A DNA stretch of 53,818 bases from JBCBSS01 sp039819065 (GTDB lineage: Bacteria > Bacteroidota > Bacteroidia > Cytophagales > Cyclobacteriaceae), in NCBI GenBank assembly GCA_039819065.1, contig JBCBSS010000037.1:1-53818 (forward strand), written 5' to 3'. The number at the start of each line of letters is the position of its first letter. The first letter of the stretch is position 1. A model generated the notes under the pieces. The model made no database searches. It was not told the origin of the DNA and saw only the letters and a list, made by a program, of their open reading frames with translations. This document shows positions 17,242 to 25,666 of the stretch, piece by piece. Position numbers and translations under genes: made by a program.

Positions 17242-17458
17242 GTAATAAGGCATCAATCAAAAGGTAAGTTGAGCGAGTAGAATCCATCCATTTAAGTGGT
17301 GGGTGACTTATAGAATCCTGCTTTAGTTATGGCAGTATGATCAAATTATACGTATTGAACTTTGAAGGGCAGCTTGGGGTTAACTCTACAAATGCTAACA
17401 CCCATTAGGCAAAGACTCGAAATTATTTTTATTTTCGCACCCCACATATAAGGCTAAC

Positions 17459-18421
17459 ATGGATAAGATCTTGATTATTGGCTCAAACGGCCAACTTGGA
17501 ACAGAACTGACCGCGTCGTTAAGATCACTTTATGGTACTGATCAAGTAATAGCTTCGGACATCCGATCTAATGAAAAAGCAGAGCAGAAAGGGCCATTCG
17601 AAATACTTGATGTCATGGATGAAAATGCCCTGACTGACGTGGTTAGAAAGCATAAGGTAACTCAGATCTATCATCTGGCCGCCATTTTATCCGCCAAGGG
17701 AGAAGAAAACCCTGAATTTGCCTGGAACCTCAATATGAAAAGTCTGCTGAGCGTTTTAGGGTTAGCCAAAGATCAGCAATTAGACAGGGTATACTGGCCA
17801 AGTTCGATAGCCGTTTTCGGTCCCGATACACCTTCAGACAATACACCTCAAAATACAGTAATGAATCCAAACACCGTCTATGGCATCAGCAAATTGGCGG
17901 GTGAAAGATGGTGTGAATATTACCATCAGAAATATGGAGTGGACGTCAGAAGCCTTAGATATCCAGGCTTAATAGGTTATAAATCCTTACCAGGCGGTGG
18001 TACCACCGATTACGCTGTGGATATCTATTATAAAGCGTTGGAAAAGGAAACTTTCAGATGCTTTCTTAAGGAAGATACCAGGCTGCCCATGATGTATATG
18101 GACGATGCTGTAAGGGCCACTATCGATCTGATGGAATCTGCATCCGACAAAATCAAGATACGTTCGAGTTACAATATTGGGGCGACAAGCTTCACACCTG
18201 AAGAAATTACTGATGCTATCCGTAAATATATCCCTGAATTCATATCTACTTATGAGCCAGACTTCAGGCAGCAAATAGCGGATTCATGGCCAAACTCAAT
18301 AGATGACTCTGCTGCACGGAGCGACTGGGGATGGAATCACGAGTTTGATTTAGATAAAATGACCAAAGAAATATTGACTGAATTGGGAAAGGTGGTTAAA
18401 CCTAAATTGGTTAATCACTAA
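17459..18421 (+). CDS. L-threonine 3-dehydrogenase, SDR (epimerase-like) type
   Basis: A 320-residue extended short-chain dehydrogenase with an N-terminal NAD motif GSNGQLG (about residues 8-14) and the catalytic YGISK (Tyr near 141). The segments ERWCEYYHQKYGVDVRSLRY and PGGGTTDYAVDIYYKALE match my memory of the SDR-type threonine dehydrogenases of Flavobacterium and Thermoplasma, not of UDP-sugar epimerases. It oxidises threonine to 2-amino-3-ketobutyrate with NAD. The divergent kbl gene, 234 bases away beyond a small gene, encodes the next step, so the locus forms a complete threonine-to-glycine plus acetyl-CoA route. Automated annotation would probably call it only an NAD-dependent epimerase. 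Confidence 0.85.
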   Translation: MDKILIIGSNGQLGTELTASLRSLYGTDQVIASDIRSNEKAEQKGPFEILDVMDENALTDVVRKHKVTQIYHLAAILSAKGEENPEFAWNLNMKSLLSVLGLAKDQQLDRVYWPSSIAVFGPDTPSDNTPQNTVMNPNTVYGISKLAGERWCEYYHQKYGVDVRSLRYPGLIGYKSLPGGGTTDYAVDIYYKALEKETFRCFLKEDTRLPMMYMDDAVRATIDLMESASDKIKIRSSYNIGATSFTPEEITDAIRKYIPEFISTYEPDFRQQIADSWPNSIDDSAARSDWGWNHEFDLDKMTKEILTELGKVVKPKLVNH

Positions 18422-18560
18422 ACTGCTCAACTAATTCACTTTGACAGAATAGGGATTCAAAATCACAATTTTTATTGTCAATACTTTTTCGAAACGCCGG
18501 CAGGCACTCAAATGGAAATTGTTTTTACATCCAGTTCCGACCCTCAAGCCGGGAAGGCTC

Positions 18561-18734
18561 TTACTTTCTGTCTTGATACAGAAAGTAAGCAAAGAGATCA
18601 AGGCTGTAATCTAAATCGCTAAAATCCAATACATTACGCTGAAAAGAAATAAACTCTTCCCGCTAAGGCGGGACTCAAACAGTATTTCTTTTTTAACCGC
18701 TTCACTCCTTGAATTTCTTAACGCATTTAGATTA
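18561..18734. repeat. REP-like composite of nested inverted repeats with pseudoknot potential
   Basis: Part one is a perfect 11-base hairpin, TTACTTTCTGT (18561-18571) with ACAGAAAGTAA (18578-18588). Its 6-base loop CTTGAT (18572-18577) is exactly complementary to ATCAAG at 18597-18602, allowing an H-type pseudoknot. Part two is nested: TAATCTAAAT (18607-18616) with ATTTAGATTA (18725-18734), then AAAAGAAATA (18642-18651) with TATTTCTTTT (18683-18692), then CCCGC (18659-18663) with GCGGG (18668-18672). I recall similar hairpin-CTTGAT-ATCAAG modules between genes of other Bacteroidetes, which suggests a dispersed repeat, but I cannot verify this. No transposase is attached. Confidence 0.65.
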
Positions 18735-18818
18735 AGGCCGATAAATTTCTTCGTCAAGTGCTGATGAAATTTGAAACATCGATTACTTTTCTAGTAAAAC
18801 CCTAATTATACAAGAAAA

Positions 18819-18849
18819 GGCCAATCACGCTCATCACACCCGATTGGCC
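18819..18849 (-). terminator. Terminator of the type IX cargo gene
   Basis: GGCCAATC and GATTGGCC form a perfect 8-base stem. Reading the minus strand it is followed by TTTTCTTG. It is 29 bases past the stop of the minus-strand gene. Confidence 0.75.
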
Positions 18850-18877
18850 AGAATCAACTATATTAACATCTACTACT

Positions 18878-20023
18878 TTATTGCACCATCAATTTTTGAT
18901 TAATCACTTGATCAGCATAAACCACTTGCACTAAATAACGACCTCTCTCCAGTGCCTCATTAAAGCTGATCGTAGTTTGAGCACTATTTACTCTTTGCGA
19001 TATTATCTTTTGCCCGTCCATTTTGAAAACCGATACTACGCCATCTATTTCTCCATTGTGACCCAATTGTATGGTCAGATGCTGTCCGTTGTTCGGATTA
19101 GGATACATAGCAAAGGCATTAGCAAAGCCAGAGAAGTCGACCAATATAATCTGTGAATATTCAAATGTACCGTCAAGATCTACTGCCTTTAATCTGTAAT
19201 ATGATCTACCGGCTAATGGGTTAGTATCATCGAAACTATAATTGATAATTGTTTCACTATTACCTACTCCGCTTACCGTTCCTATTGCCTCGAAAGAACG
19301 GGCATCCTGCGAGCGTTCTATTGAGAAATAGTCAAAGTTTTCCTCACTAGCAGTGGACCAATCCAATACTATTCTGGATTGAGTGCTGCGACCTTGGAAG
19401 CTAAGCAATTCGATAGGCAATGGTGACATGAGAGAAGCCAAGCCCGGTTCGTTAGTATTGAAATCAGCTTGTCCAAGAAAATTAGATGCTGTTGGATTAT
19501 TCGATCCATTGAATTTTGCTCCTCCTGATCTACTCGCCGAGCCAAAAAGATAGAACCCATTTCCTGGCGTTGGATTATTATCAAGGTCAGCACCTCCAGC
19601 AATCGTAATATCACCAGTTACGACCGAGCGTCCTTGATTTGTAGTTATTGTGCCTCCATTGGCATTAAGGTCACCGTCTATCATGAGAACACCTGTCGAT
19701 TCTACTGTAATTGATGCTCCACCAGTAACGGTCAGATTACCATAAATCAATAAAGTATCATAAACAGTCACATCAGCACTTCCCGCCAACTGTATATCAC
19801 CTGAACTAGTCACAAACCCATAGAGGTCTAAATAAGAGGTTGAGCCATTGACCAGCACTCCTGGTTGATCAGCCAGCCAGTGGGCAGATTTATTCCAGGT
19901 AGAAACATCGTTCCAAGAACCCGTGTAGTTATTATTGGAAACATATCCTTCTTGTGCACTCAAACTACCTATTGATAAAATAACCATTAAGAACCCTCTA
20001 ATAATTTGACTGATTTGCTTCAT
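18878..20023 (-). CDS. Type IX secretion cargo protein with type A C-terminal sorting domain
   Basis: A 381-residue protein with a signal peptide (cut near LSAQ, residue 23). The N-terminal half (about 25-190) alternates short Gly/Thr/Asn-rich strands such as GSADVTVYDTLLIYGNLTVT, resembling the right-handed beta-helix part of adhesin-like proteins. Residues about 200-300 form the common FN3-like module beginning LPIELLSFQG and including SIERSQDARSFEAIG and YYRLKAVDLDG. The last 75 residues are a type A sorting domain: YPNPNNGQHLTIQL, then VFKMDGQKI, ending LVQVVYADQVINQKLMVQ. This tail directs export through the SprA channel, which is also encoded in this window. The function at the surface is unknown. 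Confidence 0.88.
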   Translation of the reverse strand: MKQISQIIRGFLMVILSIGSLSAQEGYVSNNNYTGSWNDVSTWNKSAHWLADQPGVLVNGSTSYLDLYGFVTSSGDIQLAGSADVTVYDTLLIYGNLTVTGGASITVESTGVLMIDGDLNANGGTITTNQGRSVVTGDITIAGGADLDNNPTPGNGFYLFGSASRSGGAKFNGSNNPTASNFLGQADFNTNEPGLASLMSPLPIELLSFQGRSTQSRIVLDWSTASEENFDYFSIERSQDARSFEAIGTVSGVGNSETIINYSFDDTNPLAGRSYYRLKAVDLDGTFEYSQIILVDFSGFANAFAMYPNPNNGQHLTIQLGHNGEIDGVVSVFKMDGQKIISQRVNSAQTTISFNEALERGRYLVQVVYADQVINQKLMVQ

Positions 20024-20241
20024 TTTAATTAGTTGTCTTTGTGTGAAACCTGTCTATGCTATGCCAAAACATATACCACACGTCAGAAAAGGGCCTTAAC
20101 GCTCGATTCAGGCAGTTCATGATGGGACTAGAATCCCAAATAAAAAAATATTCCCAAAATGAGATGTAATTTTAAATAGAGAATTTAACTTTATTTTGAG
20201 AGCTAGTCTCACTGAAAGACCTCTAGTCTAAATCATCTCGT

Positions 20242-20283
20242 CCATCTAAAAACATCCATTTAAGGCCATTTAAGCCATTTTTT
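20242..20283. repeat. CCATTTAAG direct repeats with about 10-base period
   Basis: CCATTTAAG occurs at 20256-20264 and 20266-20274. It is followed by CCATTTTTT at 20275-20283 and preceded by the variant CCATCTAAA at 20242-20250. Copies one helical turn apart in a divergent promoter region could be regulator-binding sites. This is inference. Confidence 0.4.
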
Positions 20284-20486
20284 ATCTTGAAAATTCCTAA
20301 TGAGCAAGATCACTTAGTACGAAATCAGTAATTACCCCTTTACAAAATCACCTAGTTTTTGATGTAACTTTTAAGTTCTTTTTGTAAGAAAAATGACTAA
20401 TACCAGAAAGTAATAGCCGCACATAACCGATCAACCTCAATTAAGAGCAGGCTTATGATTCAAGCAACGATCTTCTTTAGAATGGC

Positions 20487-20517
20487 TTTGCGATTGGATT
20501 TCGACCTACTATATTTG
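20487..20517 (+). promoter_or_regulatory. Bacteroidetes-type promoter for the enoyl-CoA hydratase operon
   Basis: TTTG at 20487-20490, exactly 19 bases, then TATATTTG at 20510-20517. This is a full match to the -33/-7 consensus of the Bacteroidetes primary sigma factor. The predicted transcript start is about 15 bases before the ATG at 20539. Confidence 0.8.
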
Positions 20518-20538
20518 ACCAAACATCTGTGACAAGTG

Positions 20539-21324
20539 ATGTCAGAATTTAATAACCTCAAATTAGAGCAGCGTGATGGTGTACTTACCATCACCATTTC
20601 CAGACCTGAGAGCCTTAATGCCTTAAATGTGGCGACTATAGAAGAAATCAGAACGGCTATTCAGGATGCCTACGATGATAAGAGCGTAAAAGGAATCATA
20701 TTCACCGGTTCGGGAGAGAAATCCTTCGTCGCCGGTGCAGATATAAAAGAAATAGCCGACCTCAATGAGGTTAATGCCCGGAAATTCTCTGAAAATGGCC
20801 AAGAGGTGTTCGATATGATCGAAAACTCTGAAAAGCCGGTCATAGCAGCGGTTAACGGTTTCGCTTTGGGTGGCGGTTGTGAGTTGGCCATGGCTTGTCA
20901 TATCAGAATAGCTTCCGCGAACGCCAAGTTTGGCCAACCTGAGGTAAACCTTGGATTGATTCCCGGATATGGCGGCACCCAGCGCCTCACTCAATTGGTG
21001 GGCAAAGCCAAAGCACTTGAATTGATGCTCACAGCTGATATGATATCAGCGCAGGAGGCACAGACTATTGGCTTGGTTAATCACGTGGTGGATACTCAGG
21101 AAGAATTAATGACCAAGACTTGGGATATGATGCAAAAGATACTGTCCAAAGCTCCTTTGGCTATTGGCATGGTGATCAATTGCGTTAATGCCTTATATTC
21201 TGCTGAAGAAAATGGTTATCAAACCGAGGCCAATAGCTTTTCTAGCTGTGCCAAGTCTGAGGATTTTGTTGAAGGCACCCAAGCGTTTATCGAAAAGCGA
21301 AAGCCCGCTTTTAAGGGTGAATAA
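20539..21324 (+). CDS. Enoyl-CoA hydratase/isomerase family protein (crotonase type)
   Basis: A 261-residue crotonase-fold enzyme. The oxyanion-hole segment KSFVAGADIKEIADL lies near residue 60. Both catalytic glutamates of true hydratases are present, one in LGGGCELAMACH and one in FGQPEVNLGLIPGYGGTQRL. This supports 2-trans-enoyl-CoA hydration in fatty-acid or amino-acid degradation, although chain-length preference cannot be read. A GTG sits at 20536 directly before the ATG at 20539, and I chose the ATG. The gene has a textbook promoter and leads a run of plus-strand genes. No other beta-oxidation gene is adjacent. Confidence 0.9.
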   Translation: MSEFNNLKLEQRDGVLTITISRPESLNALNVATIEEIRTAIQDAYDDKSVKGIIFTGSGEKSFVAGADIKEIADLNEVNARKFSENGQEVFDMIENSEKPVIAAVNGFALGGGCELAMACHIRIASANAKFGQPEVNLGLIPGYGGTQRLTQLVGKAKALELMLTADMISAQEAQTIGLVNHVVDTQEELMTKTWDMMQKILSKAPLAIGMVINCVNALYSAEENGYQTEANSFSSCAKSEDFVEGTQAFIEKRKPAFKGE

Positions 21325-21351
21325 CAGCCTTTTTAGTTTAATAAATCATTT

Positions 21352-22851
21352 ATGAGCCAACTCAAAAAGTTAGTTGGCGAAACCGCCATTTACGGGATCA
21401 GTACAATATTGGGCAGAACGCTCAATTTCCTGCTCGTCCCGCTATACACGACTCAATTCAATCCAGCTGATTATGGCGTTGTCACCAAGCTATTCGCCGT
21501 AGTGGCCTTCCTGAACGCCCTATACACCTATGGTATGGAAACGGCTTACTTTCGTTTTGCCTCACCGGAAGGAAGTGCAGAAAAAGATATCTTCAGATCC
21601 GGCCTTACCTCAATAACACTAACCAGTATCATCTTATCAGGGCTGTTGGCCCTCTTTGCCACTCCGCTTATTGAAGCCCTTCAGTATCCAGGCAAGGAAA
21701 GGTACGTGTACTGGTTTGCAGCCATAGTAGCGATAGATGCTATTGTCGCTTTACCGTTTGCTCGTTTAAGGCTCAATGGTAAAGCCAAACACTTTGCCGT
21801 AGCCAAGCTATTGAATATAGGTGTCAATCTCGGGCTGAACCTCTTCTTTATCGTGCTGTGCAAAAAGATCTATGAAGAAGATCTATGGCCAGGACTGAAA
21901 CCAACCATTGAGGGCATTTACAATCCTGACTATGGCATTGATTACATTTTCATTTCCAATGTTGTAGCTAGTGCTTTGATGCTACCACTGCTGAGCAATG
22001 TCATTTTCTCAGTCAAGCCCGGCATTTCATGGAAACACCTTAAGCCCATGCTGGTCTATGGCTATCCAATCCTGTTGGTGGGCCTGGCCTATGCTACCAA
22101 TGAAATGTTCTCCCGAATTATGCTAGATCATTGGTTACCGGAGAAATTCTATAAAGATTATTCTAATGAGGAGGCACTTGGGATTTTTGGCGCGGTCTAT
22201 AAACTCTCCATTTTCATGGCGCTTGGCATACAAGCTTTTAGGTTAGCAGCAGAGCCTTTTTTCTTTTCCACCAGTACTCAAAAGGATTCACCGCAACTCT
22301 ATGCTAAAATCATGAGTTGGTTTATCATCTTTGGCTCCTTTGTATTTGTTGCTATCTCACTCAACCTCGATATCATTCAGTATATATTGGGCAAAGAAGA
22401 ATATAGGTTGGGCATTCATGTCGTACCTACATTGCTTTTGGCCAATCTGATATTCGGTGTTTACTTCAACCTTTCCGTGTGGTACAAGCTTTCTGACAAG
22501 ACTTATTACGGCACCATTATAACTATGATTGGTGCGATCGTCACGGTGGTATTGAATTACTTGTTAATACCGGTGATGGGATATGAAGGGAGCGCGCTTG
22601 TCACACTCTTCACTTATATACTCATGACATCCATTAGTTATATCTTAGGTAGAAGACATTACCCTGTCCCTTACAAGGTTTTAAAGGGCATTGGATACTT
22701 ACTCTCAGCGGTGGTAATTACCTATGCTATATTGGCAATCGATATCTCCGACATATGGTTGAGAAAAGCCCTTCACTTGCTAGTATTGACCATTTTTGCT
22801 GTTATTATTTATCTACTTGAAAAAAGAGATCTTCCTAGAAAAAGCGTGTGA
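21352..22851 (+). CDS. Polysaccharide/oligosaccharide flippase (MATE/Wzx-like)
   Basis: A 499-residue integral membrane protein with about 12-14 hydrophobic helices across its length. It starts with the polysaccharide-synthase pattern LVGETAIYGISTILGRTLNF and carries an internal VVLNYLLIPVMGYEGSALVT segment typical of the Wzx/MurJ-like part of the MOP superfamily. Such proteins move lipid-linked saccharides across the inner membrane for surface polysaccharide assembly. The substrate is unknown. The following gene encodes a sugar nucleotidyltransferase, consistent with a glycan role. A run of nine T lies directly after its stop codon. Confidence 0.88.
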   Translation: MSQLKKLVGETAIYGISTILGRTLNFLLVPLYTTQFNPADYGVVTKLFAVVAFLNALYTYGMETAYFRFASPEGSAEKDIFRSGLTSITLTSIILSGLLALFATPLIEALQYPGKERYVYWFAAIVAIDAIVALPFARLRLNGKAKHFAVAKLLNIGVNLGLNLFFIVLCKKIYEEDLWPGLKPTIEGIYNPDYGIDYIFISNVVASALMLPLLSNVIFSVKPGISWKHLKPMLVYGYPILLVGLAYATNEMFSRIMLDHWLPEKFYKDYSNEEALGIFGAVYKLSIFMALGIQAFRLAAEPFFFSTSTQKDSPQLYAKIMSWFIIFGSFVFVAISLNLDIIQYILGKEEYRLGIHVVPTLLLANLIFGVYFNLSVWYKLSDKTYYGTIITMIGAIVTVVLNYLLIPVMGYEGSALVTLFTYILMTSISYILGRRHYPVPYKVLKGIGYLLSAVVITYAILAIDISDIWLRKALHLLVLTIFAVIIYLLEKRDLPRKSV

Positions 22852-22859
22852 TTTTTTTT

Positions 22860-22867
22860 TACATTTG
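22860..22867 (+). promoter_or_regulatory. Candidate internal -7 element before the sugar nucleotidyltransferase
   Basis: TACATTTG matches TAnnTTTG and lies 34 bases before the ATG at 22902. The first T is the last base of a nine-T run (22852-22860). No convincing -33 element is seen. Confidence 0.4.
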
Positions 22868-22901
22868 TTTGAAAGGCTCAAACTTTTAAATCTTAAAATT
22901 T

Positions 22902-23906
22902 ATGAACATAATCATACCTATGGCTGGCATGGGCAAGCGCATGCGCCCTCACACTCTAACAGTCCCAAAACCACTTATCCCTATCGCCGGAAAACCAATA
23001 GTTCAAAGGCTGGTTGAGGACATTGCCAAAGTATGTAAAGAGAAAATCGAAAATATAGGCTTCATTATTGGTCGCAGTTTCGGATCCGAGGTAGAAAACA
23101 ACCTCAAGCAAATCGCGTCAGAGATTGGAGCCAATGGTCAAATATTCTACCAGGATGAGGCCTTGGGAACAGCTCACGCCATTCTCTGTGCCAAGCCTTT
23201 GCTAACTGGTAATATCGTGGTGGCATTCGCCGATACATTATTCAAAGCTGATTTTGAGCTCGATTCTTCAAAGGACGGTATTATCTGGGTACAAAAAGTA
23301 GAAGACCCTCGTCCCTTTGGTGTGGTTAAGCTAGATGGAGATAATCAAATCACAGATTTTGTTGAGAAGCCTGAGACATTCGTGTCAGACCTTGCTATCA
23401 TAGGTATTTACTACATCAAGGATGGAGAGATGATAAGGGATGAGATGCAATATCTCATCGATAACAATATAAAAGACAAAGGAGAATTTCAGCTTACCAA
23501 TGCTCTTGAGAACATGAAGAACAAAGGCACAAAATTTGTTCCTGGACAGGTAACTGAATGGCTTGACTGTGGCAATAAAAATGCTACAGTTTATACCAAT
23601 CAAAGGTATCTAGAATTCATCAAGGACACTGATTTGGTGGCTTCATCGGCGAAAAGTACCAATGCTGTCATCATTCCTCCGGTGTATATCGGTGAGAATG
23701 TGCAGTTGGAAAACTCGGTGATCGGCCCACATGTATCAATCGGAGATGATACTGTGATCAAAGGATCAGTGATCAAAAACGCTATCATTCAGAAGAATAC
23801 CGCTGTGAATAACGTAAACCTTGAAAACTCTATGATAGGCAATTTCGTTACCTTTGAAAACAAGCCTAGTCAGGTGAGTATCGGGGATTATAATACAATC
23901 GAATGA
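22902..23906 (+). CDS. Sugar-phosphate nucleotidyltransferase with left-handed beta-helix tail
   Basis: A 334-residue enzyme with the Rossmann-like nucleotidyltransferase N-terminus MAGMGKRMRPHTLTVPKPL (G-x-G-x-R and PKPL motifs that bind the nucleotide). Further family parts are DEALGTAHAI, VAFADTLF, the PRPFGVVKLD and FVEKP segments, and TEWLDCGNK. Residues about 250-334 contain hexapeptide-like repeats (VIIPPVYIGENVQLENSVIG). It activates a sugar phosphate to an NDP-sugar, most like glucose-1-phosphate thymidylyl- or uridylyltransferases, and the exact sugar is uncertain. The upstream flippase suggests surface glycan synthesis. Its stop overlaps the next start by 4 bases. Confidence 0.85.
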   Translation: MNIIIPMAGMGKRMRPHTLTVPKPLIPIAGKPIVQRLVEDIAKVCKEKIENIGFIIGRSFGSEVENNLKQIASEIGANGQIFYQDEALGTAHAILCAKPLLTGNIVVAFADTLFKADFELDSSKDGIIWVQKVEDPRPFGVVKLDGDNQITDFVEKPETFVSDLAIIGIYYIKDGEMIRDEMQYLIDNNIKDKGEFQLTNALENMKNKGTKFVPGQVTEWLDCGNKNATVYTNQRYLEFIKDTDLVASSAKSTNAVIIPPVYIGENVQLENSVIGPHVSIGDDTVIKGSVIKNAIIQKNTAVNNVNLENSMIGNFVTFENKPSQVSIGDYNTIE

Positions 23907-25666
23907 TCAAATGGATTTGGAAGCGCAGTACACGTGATGTATTGAAAGTATTAGCATTCATTATCATTATAGGATGCATTAATTCAGAAGTAGTCACTGC
24001 GCAGAAGAAGAAAGGTGGCAAAAAAGGAGCTTCAGGGGAGATCAGTGCCGCCAAACTCAGGGAAGCTGAATACATCTTCACAGAAGGCCAAAAGTATTTC
24101 ATATTGGAAGACTATGCGAAAGCTTTGGGGGCGTTCCAAAAGTCCTTAGAAGTCTTCCCTGGTAATGCCACCGCCTATTATAAAATCGCAGATATCTATG
24201 CCAGAAGCAATGATAATGTCAAGGCCATAGACAATATCACCAAGGCACTTGAGCTGGATAGCGCTAACAAATACTTTTACATACTGGCAGCCCAGCTACA
24301 TACCAGGCAAGCCAATTTTAGCAAAGCTTCGGAGCTCTACGAAGAAATGATCGGTAAGATAAAAGGCACCGAAGAGTACCTTTTTGAACTGGCAGCCCAA
24401 TACTTATTCCAGAACCGCCTTGACGATGCCTTGAACGCTTATGAAAGGGCTGAGACCAAATTTGGCATCTCTGAGCAAATATCACTACAGAAACAGAAAA
24501 TCTTCATCGAGCAAGACAAGTTCGACGATGCGGTCAAAGAAGGGGAAAAGCTCATTGAGGCTTTCCCATGGGAGGAGGCCTACGTAGTGACGCTAGCTGA
24601 ATTGTTCATTTCCAATAATATGAGCAAAGAGGCAGTTCCGTATCTCGAGAAGTCGCTTCAACTTTCGCCAGAAAACGCTCAGGCCAGACTGATTCTCTCC
24701 GAGATATACAGAAAACAAGGAGATAGAACAGAGGCAGCCAGGAATCTAAAAGTTCTTTTTGACGACCCTGAGGTAAATGCAGATATCAAAATTCAGCTTG
24801 TGGCTGAATACAGAGCTCAATTTCCCAATTCCGAATTAGAAGAACTTACCGCTGATCTCGGTGCCAGACTAACCAAAGCACATCCGGAAAATGCAGATGC
24901 ACAGGCCGTCTATGGCGATGTGTTGAATGCCATGAATAACAAAGAGGATGCAAAAGACGCATATCTCAAGTCTCTTAAAGCTGACAATTCCAATTTTTCT
25001 GTCTGGCAAAATGTGTTACAACTGGAATTGGAACTCGGACTCAACAGTGATGTGGTCAGGCATTCCGAAGAAGCACTTGAGCTTTTTCCGAATCAAGGTT
25101 CTTTGTTCTACTACAATGGCGTCGCCAATTTACAGCAGAAAAACTACCAGGAAGCTGTTTTTGCCTTAGAAAGAGGGAAAAAGCTTTCTTCCTCAAACCT
25201 GGAGCTTTTGGGCCTTTTCTATTCACTATTGGGCGATGCATATCATGGTAATAAGCAATATGCAAAAGCTTATGAAGCTTATGACGCGGCGTTAGATGTT
25301 AACCCAAATAACTATGGTGTCTTGAATAATTACAGCTATTACTTAGCTTTGCGCAAGGAAAAGTTAGAAGAGGCGGAAAAAATGGCTGAGCGGGTTGTAA
25401 AAGACAACCCCAACAACAATACCTATTTGGATACTTATGCTTGGGTATTATATGCCCGTAAAAAGTATAAAGAAGCCAAAAAAGTGATGGAAAAAGTAAT
25501 CAAATCAGATCAGAGTACTGCTGTATATTTCGATCACTATGGTGACATTCTTTTTAAGTTAGGTCAAATTGACGCAGCTGTGGAAAACTGGGAAAAGGCA
25601 AGGTCTCTCAACGCTAACCTAAAACTAATAGATAAAAAAATCGCAGATAGAAAGCTGTATGAGTAA
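23903..25666 (+). CDS. Exported tetratricopeptide-repeat protein
   Basis: A 587-residue protein with a signal peptide or anchor (FIIIIGCINSEVVTAQ, near residues 18-34), a short basic linker (KKKGGKKGA) and then TPR helices to the end. Clear units include YFILEDYAKALGAFQKSLEV, DALNAYERAETKFG and AYEAYDAALDVNPNNYGVLN. More than ten repeats fit the length. It is probably a periplasmic scaffold for protein contacts. It overlaps the nucleotidyltransferase by 4 bases and the DUF4292 lipoprotein by 8, so the genes are tightly coupled. The combination TPR-DUF4292-EnvC is, from memory, conserved in Bacteroidetes and suggests work on envelope assembly. Confidence 0.88.
   Translation: MIKWIWKRSTRDVLKVLAFIIIIGCINSEVVTAQKKKGGKKGASGEISAAKLREAEYIFTEGQKYFILEDYAKALGAFQKSLEVFPGNATAYYKIADIYARSNDNVKAIDNITKALELDSANKYFYILAAQLHTRQANFSKASELYEEMIGKIKGTEEYLFELAAQYLFQNRLDDALNAYERAETKFGISEQISLQKQKIFIEQDKFDDAVKEGEKLIEAFPWEEAYVVTLAELFISNNMSKEAVPYLEKSLQLSPENAQARLILSEIYRKQGDRTEAARNLKVLFDDPEVNADIKIQLVAEYRAQFPNSELEELTADLGARLTKAHPENADAQAVYGDVLNAMNNKEDAKDAYLKSLKADNSNFSVWQNVLQLELELGLNSDVVRHSEEALELFPNQGSLFYYNGVANLQQKNYQEAVFALERGKKLSSSNLELLGLFYSLLGDAYHGNKQYAKAYEAYDAALDVNPNNYGVLNNYSYYLALRKEKLEEAEKMAERVVKDNPNNNTYLDTYAWVLYARKKYKEAKKVMEKVIKSDQSTAVYFDHYGDILFKLGQIDAAVENWEKARSLNANLKLIDKKIADRKLYE

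Larger units (their letters stand above)
18422..18877. other. Intergenic region rich in nested inverted repeats, no gene
   Basis: No plausible coding frame is seen. The centre (18561-18734) is a composite repeat of nested palindromes listed separately. A further inverted pair, AAATTTC with GAAATTT, lies at about 18745-18775. The right end carries the terminator of the type IX cargo gene. Confidence 0.6.
20024..20538. other. Intergenic region between divergent cargo gene and enoyl-CoA hydratase
   Basis: No coding frame is convincing here. It contains a near-tandem CCATTTAAG repeat (20242-20283) and a complete Bacteroidetes promoter (20487-20517), both listed separately. The remainder is AT-rich with short dyads such as GGGA/TCCC near 20125. 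Confidence 0.6.
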
